64,000 nucleotides of DNA, taken from positions 223,298 through 287,297 of the forward strand of contig JBMNPJ010000004.1 in assembly GCA_050943535.1 (NCBI GenBank), given 5' to 3'. Position numbers and translations under genes: made by a program. This document shows positions 50,491-60,600 of this stretch, one piece after another. How positions within the stretch are numbered: the first letter of the stretch is position 1; the number at the start of each line of letters is the position of its first letter. This DNA comes from Massiliimalia sp050943535 (GTDB lineage Bacteria > Bacillota > Clostridia > Oscillospirales > Ruminococcaceae). Under the pieces are notes generated by a model, which made no database searches, was not told the origin of the DNA, and saw only the letters and a program-made list of their open reading frames with translations.

Positions 50491-51789
50491 ATGTTTGTAT
50501 CAAAAAATTTAGGTGTCAATGAAAAAGGACATTTATCCATCGCCGGTTTGGATGGGGTAGAACTGGCAAAACAGTATGGAACACCGCTTTATGTATTGGA
50601 TGAGGATATGATCCGTGATCATTGCCGTCAATTTCATCACTCCATTGAAAAATATTACGGTGGGGCAGGCATGGTGTGCTATGCGTCCAAAGCGTTTTGC
50701 TGCCGCCAGATGTGTCGGATTGCCAAGGAAGAGGGAATTGGCATTGATGTAGTTTCTATTGGTGAATTGTACACTGCTATGAGTGTAGATTTTCCGGCAG
50801 AGCGGATTTGTTATCACGGCAACAACAAAACCGAAGAAGAATTGAATCTGGCAGTGGAATATGGGGTAGGCCGAATTGTTGCAGATAACTTTACAGAATT
50901 GATGCTGCTCAATGAGGTGGCTCAGAAACACCATAAACAGGTAAAAGTGCTCCTTCGTCTGACTCCTGGAGTAGAAGCACACACTCACAGCTTTATTCAA
51001 ACTGGTCAGATTGACTCTAAGTTTGGATTTACCATTGAGTTTGGAACTGCTATGAAAGCGGTGCAGTTGGCACTTTCTTTGCCAAATCTGCTGTTGGATG
51101 GGGTGCACTGTCATATTGGTTCCCAGATTTTTGATATTGATCCTTTTGAAAAAGCAGCAGAAATTATGCTGGACTTTATTGGAGATGTGAAAGATCAGCT
51201 GGGATTTACCATCCGTACTATGAATTTGGGCGGAGGATTTGGAATCCGCTATGTGGAACAGGATGACCCAGTTGCTTATGACCGATATATGGAGCGGGTT
51301 TCTGAACATGTAAAAGCAAAAGTTCAGCAGAGAAATCTGGAACTGCCATTTATTATCATTGAACCGGGCCGGAGCATTGTGGCTCCTGCTGGTGTGACTT
51401 TGTACACCATCGGAAATGTGAAAGAAATTCCAGGAATTCGTACTTATGTATCTGTAGATGGGGGAATGACCGATAACCCTCGGTACGCTTTGTATGAATC
51501 TGAATATGACTTCATCTGTGCTGACCGTGCAGGAGAAGAAAAGACAGAGACAGTGACTGTTGCAGGACGGTGCTGTGAAAGCGGAGACCTGTTAGGAAAA
51601 GATGTAAAACTCCAGAAAACAAAGCCAGGTGATATTCTGGCTGTCTGCGCAACCGGTGCGTATAACTATTCTATGGCTTCTCATTATAACCGTGTGCGTA
51701 AGCCAGCAGTAGTTATGATCAAAGACGGAAAGTCTTATGTGGCTGTAGAACGGGAAACACTGGACGACATCATTCGTTTTGACCGCTGA
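50491..51789 (+). CDS. lysA: diaminopimelate decarboxylase
   Basis: 432-residue fold-type III PLP enzyme converting meso-DAP to lysine. The PLP-binding Lys is in YASKAFCCRQM near residue 63. HCHIGSQIFD near 207, NLGGGFGIRY near 245 and EPGRSIVAPAG near 288 are the phosphate and substrate sites, and CESGDLLGKD near 362 holds the active-site Cys contributed across the dimer. ATG 50491 (GGGGGGAAACG upstream) is chosen; the frame is open further up into engB. A strong terminator follows. Confidence 0.95.
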   Translation: MFVSKNLGVNEKGHLSIAGLDGVELAKQYGTPLYVLDEDMIRDHCRQFHHSIEKYYGGAGMVCYASKAFCCRQMCRIAKEEGIGIDVVSIGELYTAMSVDFPAERICYHGNNKTEEELNLAVEYGVGRIVADNFTELMLLNEVAQKHHKQVKVLLRLTPGVEAHTHSFIQTGQIDSKFGFTIEFGTAMKAVQLALSLPNLLLDGVHCHIGSQIFDIDPFEKAAEIMLDFIGDVKDQLGFTIRTMNLGGGFGIRYVEQDDPVAYDRYMERVSEHVKAKVQQRNLELPFIIIEPGRSIVAPAGVTLYTIGNVKEIPGIRTYVSVDGGMTDNPRYALYESEYDFICADRAGEEKTETVTVAGRCCESGDLLGKDVKLQKTKPGDILAVCATGAYNYSMASHYNRVRKPAVVMIKDGKSYVAVERETLDDIIRFDR

Positions 51790-51814
51790 TATTGATCCAT
51801 AAAATATTTTATAA

Positions 51815-51857
51815 AAAAGAACTGCAGACGATCACATCGTCTGCAGTTCTTTTTTAT
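51815..51857. terminator. bidirectional terminator
   Basis: AAGAACTGCAGACGAT (51817-51832) pairs perfectly with ATCGTCTGCAGTTCTT (51836-51851) around a 3-nt loop, T-runs on both strands. It ends lysA and the convergent methyltransferase gene. Confidence 0.93.
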
Positions 51858-51867
51858 AGGCAGTTTC

Positions 51868-52629
51868 TTAAAGTTTTGTGCCGAGCTTTTGTGCGGAAAC
51901 AATCAGCATCATCGGCCGGCGCATTTCATCCCGCATACCGGGTACAGTGTCCAACAGGCGGGCAGGAGGCATGGGTTCCTGTACACCGGTAATTTGAAAC
52001 CCATTTGTCAACAAACCATTTAAATAGGTAGTCAGGGTTTTGTGATATTTGGTTACCGGTTCCCCTAAAAAACATGCTTCCCGTTTACCTTCATAATAGT
52101 AATTGTCTACAGGAAAGTGCAGAATGTTTCCCTGGTCATCATAATACCAATCCTGGCTTCCATAGGCGGTGAACACAGGGTGTTCTACAGAAAAAGTAAA
52201 GGTTCCTCCATCCCGCAGCAGCTTGTTGACTATTTTGGCAATGCTGTCGAAGGATTCTAAATAGTGAAAGGCAAGGGAACTGATGACAGCGTCAAAAGAT
52301 GCATCTGGATAATGGATGTCTTCAATCGGACAGCATGTGAATGTACAGCGATCTTTCAGCTGAGGAAATTGAGATAATTTTTCCTGTGCTACTGCCAACA
52401 TTTTTTGAGAAATATCCACCCCTGTGACAGAAGCAGCACCATGCTGCAACGCATAGATGCAGTGCCATCCATAACCGCATCCCAGGTCTAAAACAGTTTT
52501 ATCCTGAAAATCCGGAAGCATTTTTTGCAGTGTTTCCCATTCACCGGCTCCGTCTAACCCTCGTTTAGATCGATCCATTTGACTGTATTTTTCAAAAAAC
52601 GTGGAATTGTCATATTTATTTTCTTTCAT
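51868..52629 (-). CDS. class I SAM-dependent methyltransferase
   Basis: 253 residues. AdoMet motif I VLDLGCGYGWHCIYAL is at about 44-59, motif II GVDISQKML near 70, and motif IV DAVISSLAFHYLES near 112. An N-terminal FFEKYSQMDRS segment and a C-terminal substrate cap with EPMPPARL are typical of small-molecule methyltransferases of the UbiE/Coq5-like type. The substrate is unknown. ACAGGAGAATT precedes ATG 52629, and a TTGCAC-17-TATACT promoter lies upstream. Confidence 0.82.
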   Translation of the reverse strand: MKENKYDNSTFFEKYSQMDRSKRGLDGAGEWETLQKMLPDFQDKTVLDLGCGYGWHCIYALQHGAASVTGVDISQKMLAVAQEKLSQFPQLKDRCTFTCCPIEDIHYPDASFDAVISSLAFHYLESFDSIAKIVNKLLRDGGTFTFSVEHPVFTAYGSQDWYYDDQGNILHFPVDNYYYEGKREACFLGEPVTKYHKTLTTYLNGLLTNGFQITGVQEPMPPARLLDTVPGMRDEMRRPMMLIVSAQKLGTKL

Positions 52630-52672
52630 AATAATTCTCCTGTTTTTTTAATTTTCTTAATTGTATGGTACC

Positions 52673-52701
52673 AGTATAGCAATGTTTTGATTCCCGTGCA
52701 A
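52673..52701 (-). promoter_or_regulatory. promoter of the methyltransferase gene
   Basis: Minus strand TTGCAC (52701-52696), 17-nt spacer, TATACT (52678-52673). Confidence 0.7.
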
Positions 52702-52823
52702 TCTTTTTACAGAAAATAGGGGGAAAATGCAGTAACCATTTACTAAAATTACAGATATAATGTGAATAAAAAATAGAAGATTTTTGGAAAAGATTGTTTT
52801 TGAAAAAAAAATAAAAAAAACTG

Positions 52824-52852
52824 TTGACAAATGCCTAATCATTTGATAAAAT
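52824..52852 (+). promoter_or_regulatory. promoter of the tRNA cluster
   Basis: TTGACA (52824-52829), 17-nt spacer, TAAAAT (52847-52852), about 55 nt before tRNA-Val. Confidence 0.85.
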
Positions 52853-52906
52853 AATATTCGTCGCTGAGGGACAGACAAAAACAAAGAGTTCCAAAGCAGC
52901 AGATAT

Positions 52907-52982
52907 GGGAGCATAGCTCAGCTGGGAGAGCATCTGCCTTACAAGCAGAGGGTCACAGGTTCGAGCCCTGTTGTTCCCACCA
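52907..52982 (+). tRNA. tRNA-Val (anticodon TAC)
   Basis: 76 nt with encoded CCA; GGGAGCA acceptor, anticodon loop TTACAAG framed by CTGCC... and GCAG, T-arm GGTTCGAGCC. Confidence 0.95.
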
Positions 52983-52987
52983 TATCT

Positions 52988-53064
52988 GGCCCGTTAGCTC
53001 AGCTGGTTAGAGCGCTAGCCTGTCACGCTAGAGGTCGTCGGTTCGATCCCGATACGGGTCGCCA
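52988..53064 (+). tRNA. tRNA-Asp (anticodon GTC)
   Basis: 77 nt with encoded CCA; GGCCCGT/ACGGGTC acceptor stem, anticodon loop CTGTCAC, T-arm GGTTCGATCC. Confidence 0.95.
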
Positions 53065-53109
53065 TAGTCTGGTTTCAGACAAAAGCGATAGGAATGCAAA
53101 TTCCTATTT

Positions 53110-53185
53110 GCCTCTGTAGCTCAGTCGGTAGAGCAGGGGACTGAAAATCCCCGTGTCGATGGTTCGATTCCGTCCGGAGGCACCA
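53110..53185 (+). tRNA. tRNA-Phe (anticodon GAA)
   Basis: 76 nt with encoded CCA; GCCTCTG acceptor, anticodon stem GGGGA/TCCCC with loop CTGAAAA, T-arm GGTTCGATTC. Confidence 0.95.
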
Positions 53186-53213
53186 TTTATCCATCCAATA
53201 GGATGGGTATGAC

Positions 53214-53289
53214 GCGGATTTAGCTCATCTGGTAGAGCGCCACCTTGCCAAGGTGGAGGTAGCGAGTTCGAGCCTCGTAATCCGCTCCA
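53214..53289 (+). tRNA. tRNA-Gly (anticodon GCC)
   Basis: 76 nt with encoded CCA; GCGGATT/AATCCGC acceptor, anticodon stem CCACC/GGTGG with loop TTGCCAA, T-arm AGTTCGAGCC. Confidence 0.95.
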
Positions 53290-53294
53290 GTAAA

Positions 53295-53328
53295 AACAAC
53301 TACAACAAAAAGTTGTAGTTGTTTTTTT
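53295..53328 (+). terminator. terminator of the tRNA cluster
   Basis: AACAACTACAAC (53295-53306) pairs with GTTGTAGTTGTT (53312-53323), then T-run. Confidence 0.9.
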
Positions 53329-53534
53329 GTCGTATGAAATGCATTGTGTCAGATATTCAAAGTTTGATAGAGTGTTTTCCGAAGAAATAGGATTTTGCAA
53401 TACGCAAAATAGGATAGGGTGGTTCGGCAGAAGAACTGCCCTTTCTTTTTCGTTTGATTCTGCCGGAACGAAAAATCAAAAATAAATAGGAATTTTGTCG
53501 AAAAATTCATGAAAAGTACAGGACTTTTTTGGAC

Positions 53535-53563
53535 TTGACTTTTTATGGTAATTATTATATAAT
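53535..53563 (+). promoter_or_regulatory. promoter of rpoBC
   Basis: TTGACT (53535-53540), 17-nt spacer, TATAAT (53558-53563). The stretch 53329-53534 before it holds no gene that I can see. Confidence 0.85.
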
Positions 53564-53723
53564 GATATACTGTATCAGAATGGATATTTATACCTTAAAC
53601 ATTCCTATTTTGCCTATTTTGATACGAAATGTACAGCTGATGCTGTGCAAAATGTGTGTATATTTTTTTCAGTTTTGTGAATTTCTCACAAAGCGTAATG
53701 ATACGAATGGAGTGATTAAGCCT
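53564..53723 (+). promoter_or_regulatory. rpoB 5' leader with two hairpins
   Basis: About 155 nt between the predicted transcription start and ATG 53724. GTACAGC/GCTGTGC forms a 7-bp hairpin near 53630-53648 followed by a U-rich stretch (53661-53670), and TTTGTGA (53674-53680) pairs with TCACAAA (53686-53692). It may be an attenuator or mRNA-stability element; no known riboregulator was recognised. Confidence 0.4.
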
Positions 53724-56700
53724 ATGGTAAATGTCAAGCCTGTTCAACTCGGGACAACTACACGTATGAGCTTTGCGAAGATTGATGAAGCGTTGGAAAT
53801 GCCAAACCTTATCGAGATTCAGATTAACTCATATCAATGGTTCCTTACGGATGGCTTAAAAGAAGTATTCCGTGATGTTTCCGCAATCACGGACTATTCC
53901 GGCAATCTGGTACTGGACTTTACAGACTACCGGTTGGAAGACAAACCCAAGTATTCTGTGGAAGAATGTAAGGAACGGGATGTAACGTACGCAGCTCCTC
54001 TGAGAGTAACGGCAAGACTTTTGAATAAGGAAACCGGCGAAATCAAAGAACAGGAAATCTTTATGGGCGATTTCCCTTTGATGACCGAAAGCGGTACCTT
54101 TGTTATCAACGGTGCGGAACGTGTTATCGTATCTCAGTTGGTTCGTTCTCCTGGGGTTTATTACAGCGACAGCTATGATAAGACTGGGAAAAAACTGTTT
54201 GCTTCCACGGTAATTCCAAACCGCGGTGCATGGCTGGAATATGAAACTGACTCCAATGATTTTTACTATGTAAGAATCGATAAAAACAGAAAAATTCCGG
54301 TAACCACCCTTTTGCGGGCATTGCTCAAAATCCGGGACGACGTAGCGATTGAAGATATCGCAGACGATTTTACTGTAGCTTTAACTGACAAACAGGGTTC
54401 TGATGCGGAAATCTTCGAGATTTTCGGAGAAGATGAACGTTTGTCCACTACCATTCTCAATAAAGATGGCACCAAAAACGGGGAAGAAGCTTTGCTGGAA
54501 GTATACCGCAAGCTGCGTCCAGGCGAACCGCCTACCATCGAAAGTGCAATCAAACAGCTGGTTCCTCTGCTGTTTGATGAACACCGTTATGATCTGTCTA
54601 AAGTAGGCCGTTATAAATATAATAAGAAACTGGCCATCGGCAATCGAATTGTGGGACAGACTTTGGCTGCCAATGTAGTCAATGAACTGACTGGTGAAGT
54701 AATTGCTACAGAAGGTCAGAAAGTAAACCGTGAACTGGCAATGCAGATCGAAAATGCCGGCGTAGATGCAGTTTACATTTACGTAGAAGAAGGAGAAAAA
54801 GTAATCAAAGTCATCTCCAACGGCATGGTAGACATTAAAAACTTTGTAGACATTGATACAGAAGAATGCTATGTTTACGAAAAAGTTCGCTTTAAAATCC
54901 TGAAAGAAATTTTGGATCAGGCTTCTACCAAAGAAGAAATTACTCAGCTGGTAAAAGAAAGAATCAATGAACTGATTCCAAAACATATTATTAAAGATGA
55001 TATCTTTGCTTCTGTTAACTACATCAACAACCTGGCTTATGATGTAGGTACTGTAGACGATATTGACCATTTGGGCAACCGTCGTATCCGCTGTGTAGGG
55101 GAATTGCTTCAGAACCAGTTCCGGATTGGTTTCTCCAGAATGGAACGTGTGATCCGGGAAAGAATGACCCTGCAGGTGCAGGAAATGGAAACAGTAACTC
55201 CTCAGGCACTGATCAACATCCGTCCGGTTGTTGCTGCAATCAAAGAATTCTTTGGTTCTTCTTCATTGTCTCAGTTCATGGATCAGAACAACCCTCTGTC
55301 TGAATTGACACACAAACGTCGTCTGTCTGCTCTGGGTCCTGGCGGTTTGTCTAGAGACCGTGCAGGGTTCGAAGTTCGTGACGTACACTACAGCCACTAC
55401 GGAAGAATGTGTCCGATTGAAACCCCAGAAGGTCCGAACATCGGTTTGATCTCCTATCTGGCAAGCTTCGCTCGGATTAATGAATACGGCTTTATTGAAG
55501 CACCTTATCGTAAAGTAGATAAAGAAACCGGTATCGTTACCAATGAAGTTACTTACATGACTGCTGATGTGGAAGATAACTTTGTAGTTGCTCAGGCGAA
55601 CGAACCGCTGACAGAAGACAATCGTTTTGCTCGTAAGAGAGTAAATGCCCGTTACCGCAGTGAAATTCTGGAAACAGAACGGGAAAACATCGACTACATG
55701 GACGTATCACCAAAAATGGTTGTGTCTATTGCAACAGCAATGATTCCTTTCTTGGAAAACGATGACACCAACCGTGCTTTGATGGGTGCGAACATGCAGA
55801 AGCAGGCTGTACCGCTGTTGAAAACCGAAGCTCCGATTGTTGCAACTGGTATGGAATACAAAGCGGCAATTGACTCTGGTGCGGTAGTTCTTTCTAAACA
55901 TGACGGTGTAGTAGAACATGTCTGCGCAGATGAAATTATTATTCGGGATGACGAAGGCGAACGCCATCCATATAAAGTCATTAAATATCTCCGTTCCAAC
56001 GCAGGTACTTGTACAAACCAGCGTCCAATCGTTAATAAGGGCGACCGGGTGCATGTAGGTCAGGTTCTGGCAGACGGACCGGCTACCTCTAACGGGGAAA
56101 TCTCTCTGGGTAAAAACGCCCTGATCGGCTTTATGACCTGGGAAGGTTACAACTACGAGGATGCGGTTTTGCTGAACGAACGTTTGGTTCGAGATGACGT
56201 ATATACCTCTATCCATATTGAAGAATATGAAGTAGAAGCCCGTGACACCAAACTGGGTCCGGAAGAAATTACAAGAGATATTCCAAATGTCAGTGAAGAC
56301 GCACTGAAAGATTTGGATGAAAACGGTATTATCCGCGTTGGTGCGGAAGTTCGTGCCGGTGATATTCTGGTTGGTAAGGTAACTCCGAAGGGAGAAACTG
56401 AACTGACTGCAGAAGAACGTCTGCTGCGTGCAATCTTTGGTGAAAAAGCCAGAGAAGTTCGTGATACCTCTCTGCGGGTACCTCATGGAGAATACGGTAT
56501 CATTGTTGACGTAAAAGTTTATACCAGAGAAAACTCCGATGAACTCAGCGCCGGTGTTAACATGGTGGTTCGCTGCTACATCGCTCAGAAACGTAAGATT
56601 TCTGTAGGTGACAAGATGGCGGGTCGTCACGGAAACAAGGGGGTTGTTTCCCGGATTCTGCCTCAGGAAGATATGCCATTCCTGCCAGATGGTACTCCTT

Positions 56701-57506
56701 TGGATATTGTATTGAACCCATTGGGCGTACCTTCTCGTATGAACATCGGGCAGGTATTGGAAGTACACCTGGGGTATGCTGCAAAAGCACTGGGCTGGAA
56801 GATTATGACTCCTGTATTCGACGGTGCGGAAGAAGAAGATATCCGTGACTGTCTGCGTGAAGCAGGTCTGCGTGAAGATGGTAAGACCATCCTGTATGAC
56901 GGACGTACCGGGGAACAGTTTGACAATCCGGTAACCGTAGGGGTTATGTACTATCTGAAACTGCACCATCTGGTTGACGATAAAATCCATGCTCGTTCTA
57001 CTGGTCCATACAGCTTGGTTACCCAGCAGCCTCTGGGTGGTAAAGCTCAGTTCGGTGGTCAGAGATTCGGGGAAATGGAAGTTTGGGCATTGGAAGCATA
57101 TGGTGCTGCTTATACCCTGCAGGAAATCCTGACCGTAAAATCTGACGACGTGGTAGGACGTGTGAAGACTTACGAAGCAATCGTAAAAGGTCAGAATGTA
57201 CCAACTCCAGGTATTCCTGAATCCTTTAAGGTATTGATCAAAGAATTGCAGTCTTTGTGTCTGGACGTTAAAGTTCTGGACAAGAACAATGAAGAAATTG
57301 ATTTGAAACAGTCCTTTGATGATGATGACGATATGGTTCTGCAGCCAGTTCTGGATGAGGATTATGTAGAAACCGACGAAATCGAGGATGAGTACACAGT
57401 AGAAGAACCTGAACTGGACGAGGATGATTTGGACGATAAAATGTTCGAAAACTTCCTGGCTTCCGGAAAACTGAAAGATGATATGGACGACAGCGATCTG
57501 TTCTGA
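53724..57506 (+). CDS. rpoB: RNA polymerase beta subunit
   Basis: 1260 residues (B. subtilis 1193; the extra length is mainly an acidic C-terminal tail, about 1190-1260, rich in Asp/Glu). The rifampicin region with SSSLSQFMDQNNPLSELTHKRRLSALGPGG is near 505-535, YSHYGRMCPIETPEGPNIGLI near 560, and KMAGRHGNKGV near 965 are standard blocks. It carries the catalytic-core half of transcription. ATG 53724 (GGAGTG upstream) starts the homology; an open frame further up covers the leader. It is not preceded by rplJ-rplL, but by a tRNA cluster and its own promoter. Confidence 0.97.
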   Translation: MVNVKPVQLGTTTRMSFAKIDEALEMPNLIEIQINSYQWFLTDGLKEVFRDVSAITDYSGNLVLDFTDYRLEDKPKYSVEECKERDVTYAAPLRVTARLLNKETGEIKEQEIFMGDFPLMTESGTFVINGAERVIVSQLVRSPGVYYSDSYDKTGKKLFASTVIPNRGAWLEYETDSNDFYYVRIDKNRKIPVTTLLRALLKIRDDVAIEDIADDFTVALTDKQGSDAEIFEIFGEDERLSTTILNKDGTKNGEEALLEVYRKLRPGEPPTIESAIKQLVPLLFDEHRYDLSKVGRYKYNKKLAIGNRIVGQTLAANVVNELTGEVIATEGQKVNRELAMQIENAGVDAVYIYVEEGEKVIKVISNGMVDIKNFVDIDTEECYVYEKVRFKILKEILDQASTKEEITQLVKERINELIPKHIIKDDIFASVNYINNLAYDVGTVDDIDHLGNRRIRCVGELLQNQFRIGFSRMERVIRERMTLQVQEMETVTPQALINIRPVVAAIKEFFGSSSLSQFMDQNNPLSELTHKRRLSALGPGGLSRDRAGFEVRDVHYSHYGRMCPIETPEGPNIGLISYLASFARINEYGFIEAPYRKVDKETGIVTNEVTYMTADVEDNFVVAQANEPLTEDNRFARKRVNARYRSEILETERENIDYMDVSPKMVVSIATAMIPFLENDDTNRALMGANMQKQAVPLLKTEAPIVATGMEYKAAIDSGAVVLSKHDGVVEHVCADEIIIRDDEGERHPYKVIKYLRSNAGTCTNQRPIVNKGDRVHVGQVLADGPATSNGEISLGKNALIGFMTWEGYNYEDAVLLNERLVRDDVYTSIHIEEYEVEARDTKLGPEEITRDIPNVSEDALKDLDENGIIRVGAEVRAGDILVGKVTPKGETELTAEERLLRAIFGEKAREVRDTSLRVPHGEYGIIVDVKVYTRENSDELSAGVNMVVRCYIAQKRKISVGDKMAGRHGNKGVVSRILPQEDMPFLPDGTPLDIVLNPLGVPSRMNIGQVLEVHLGYAAKALGWKIMTPVFDGAEEEDIRDCLREAGLREDGKTILYDGRTGEQFDNPVTVGVMYYLKLHHLVDDKIHARSTGPYSLVTQQPLGGKAQFGGQRFGEMEVWALEAYGAAYTLQEILTVKSDDVVGRVKTYEAIVKGQNVPTPGIPESFKVLIKELQSLCLDVKVLDKNNEEIDLKQSFDDDDDMVLQPVLDEDYVETDEIEDEYTVEEPELDEDDLDDKMFENFLASGKLKDDMDDSDLF

Positions 57507-57534
57507 TCCTGCCGGATAAAGCCAATCACATCAG

Positions 57535-57568
57535 ATCAGCGCTGTCCCACGGCAGCGGCGGCGCTGAT
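57535..57568 (+). other. hairpin in the rpoB-rpoC gap
   Basis: ATCAGCGC (57535-57542) pairs with GCGCTGAT (57561-57568), with a GC-rich loop and no T-run. It is more likely an mRNA processing or stability element than a terminator. The gap is 97 nt. Confidence 0.45.
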
Positions 57569-57603
57569 TCTGTTTGGTTCTCTGCCGTGAAATGGAGGTT
57601 CAT

Positions 57604-60600
57604 ATGGAATTTAATGTATTTGAATCAATTAAAATTGGCCTGGCTTCTCCGGAACAGATTCTGGAATGGTCCTACGGTGAAGTAGAAAAACCGGAAACCA
57701 TTAACTACCGTACTCTGAAACCGGAACGTGGCGGGTTGTTCTGCGAATGTATTTTTGGTCCGCAGAAAGACTGGGAATGTCATTGCGGTAAATATAAAAG
57801 AATCCGTTATAAAGGAAAAATCTGTGACAAGTGCGGCGTAGAAGTTACCCGTTCCAAAGTTCGTCGGGAACGTATGGGACATATTAAACTGGCTGCTCCT
57901 GTTTCTCATATCTGGTATTTTAAAGGGATTCCTTCCCGGATGGGTCTGATTTTGGACGTATCTCCAAGACGTTTGGAAGAAGTACTGTATTTTGCAAAAT
58001 ACATTGTTACCGATCCAATGGAAACTGTATTGGAAAAATGCCAGCTTTTGAGCGAAAAAGAATACGCAGATATGCGTGAAAAATACGGCGATGGATTTAA
58101 AGCTGGAATGGGTGCAGAATCCATCAAAGAACTGCTCCAGGAAATCGATCTGGATGCTTTGTCTGCTGAAATTAAAGAAGGCTTGGAAACCGCTACCGGA
58201 CAGAAGAGAGTTCGTCTTCTCAAACGTCTGGAAGTTGTAGAATCTTTCCGTGCATCCGGCAACCGTCCGGAATGGATGATTCTGGATGTTGTTCCGGTTA
58301 TTCCGCCGGATATTCGTCCTATGGTACAGCTGGACGGCGGCCGTTTCGCAACTTCTGACCTGAATGATCTGTATCGTCGGGTAATTAACCGAAACAACCG
58401 TTTAAAACGTCTGCTGCAGCTGAATGCGCCGGATATCATTATCCGCAACGAAAAGAGAATGCTGCAGGAAGCAGTAGATGCCCTGATCGACAATGGTCGT
58501 CGTGGACGTCCAGTAACTGGTCCAAATAACCGTCCTTTGAAATCCCTGTCTGATATGCTGAAAGGGAAACAGGGTCGTTTCCGTCAGAACCTGTTGGGTA
58601 AACGTGTTGACTATTCCGGCCGTTCTGTAATTGTTGTAGGTCCAGAGCTGAAAATGTTCCAGTGTGGTTTGCCGAAAGAAATGGCTCTGGAACTGTTTAA
58701 ACCTTTTGTTATGAAACGTCTGGTAGAAACCGGCGTTGCCAACAATATTAAGAGCGCCAGAAAGATGGTAGAACGTGCAAAACCAGAAGTTTGGGATGCT
58801 TTGGAAATTGTGATTAAATCCCATCCGGTACTGCTCAACCGTGCACCTACTCTGCACCGTCTGGGAATCCAGGCATTTGAACCGGTGCTGGTAGAAGGCC
58901 GTGCGCTGAAACTGCATCCTCTGGTTTGTACCGCTTACAACGCAGACTTCGACGGTGACCAGATGGCTGTTCACGTTCCGTTGTCTGCAGAAGCACAGGC
59001 AGAAGCAAGATTCTTAATGCTGGCTGCGAACAACCTGCTGAAACCGGCTACCGGAAGCCCTGTAGCAGTTCCTTCTCAGGACATGGTGCTGGGTTCCTAT
59101 TATCTGACCATGGTAAAAGATGGGGAACCAGGCGAAGGCAAAGTGTTCCGTGACTTCAGCGAAGCACTGATGGCTTACCAGGCAGGAGCAGTTACTCTGC
59201 ATGCAAAAGTAAAAGTTCGCATTACCCGCAAAGTAGGCGAACGTCAGATCAGTAAAGTGATCGACACTACCGTTGGCCGTATGATCTTCAACGAACCAAT
59301 TCCTCAGGATTTGGGCTTTGTAGACCGTACTAACAGCGAAAATCAGTTTGATCTGGAAGTTTCCTTCCTGGTTAAGAAGAAACAGCTGGGTCAGATCGTA
59401 GATAAATGTATCCGTGCACATGGTACTGCTGCGACCTCTGAAGTATTGGATAAGATCAAAGCTTTGGGCTTTAAATATTCTACTAAGGGTGCGCTGACTG
59501 TTGCAGTATGTGACGCAACCATTCCTCCGGAAAAGAAACAGTATCTGGCAGAAGCAGAAAACCAGATCGAAGAAATTCTGGAACAGTTTGAAATGGGTCT
59601 GATTTCCGATGATGAACGTCATAAACTGGTTCTGGAAACCTGGAACGAATGTACCGACAAGGTAACTGACGCGCTGCAGAAGAACATGGAACCGTTTAAC
59701 CCAATCAACATGATGGCTGACTCCGGTGCGCGTGGTAGTATTAACCAGATTCGTCAGCTGGCAGGGATGCGTGGTCTGATTGCAAACACCTCTGGTGAAA
59801 CTATCGAAGTTCCGATTCGTTCTAACTACCGTGAAGGCTTGAACATCTTGGAATACTTTATTTCTTCTCGTGGTGCTCGTAAGGGCTTGGCAGATACTGC
59901 GTTGAGAACCGCTGACTCTGGTTACTTGACCAGACGTCTGGTTGACGTTTCTCAGGACGTTGTTGTTCGCCAGACAGACTGCGGTACTCATGAAGGTATT
60001 GAAGTATACGCAATCAAACAGGGCAAGGAAATGATCGAACCTTTGGCAGACCGTCTCCATGGCCGTTATCTGTGCGAAGACTTTATTGATCCGGAAACCG
60101 GCAGTGTTCTGGTATCCAGAGATAAAATGCTGGATGATAAAGATATTGCGAAATTGGAACGTGCTGGCGTAGAACAGATCAAGATTCGTTCTATCCTGAC
60201 TTGCGAAGCAAAACACGGTGTTTGCTCCAAGTGTTACGGTGCGAATCTGGCAAACGGCAATCCGGTTGCAGTAGGGGAAGCAGTTGGTATTATCGCTGCT
60301 CAGTCCATCGGGGAACCTGGTACTCAGCTGACCATGCGTACCTTCCATACTGGTGGTATTGCGAACGCAGAAGACATTACACAGGGTCTTCCTCGTGTAG
60401 AAGAGCTGTTTGAAAGCAGAAAGCCGAAAAATGCGGCTATTATTTCTGAAATTTCCGGTAAAGCACGGTTTGAAGAAATTAAACGTACCAAAAATATTAT
60501 TGTTACCGCTCCTGACGGAGATGAACGTCAGTATCAGATTCCATTTGGTTTCCGTATCAAAGTTCATGATGGTGACTATATTGAAAAAGGCCAGGCTCTG

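Noticed and set aside
55707..56990. 427-codon open frame on the minus strand inside rpoB
   Set aside because: Same reason: an antisense shadow of rpoB codon use.
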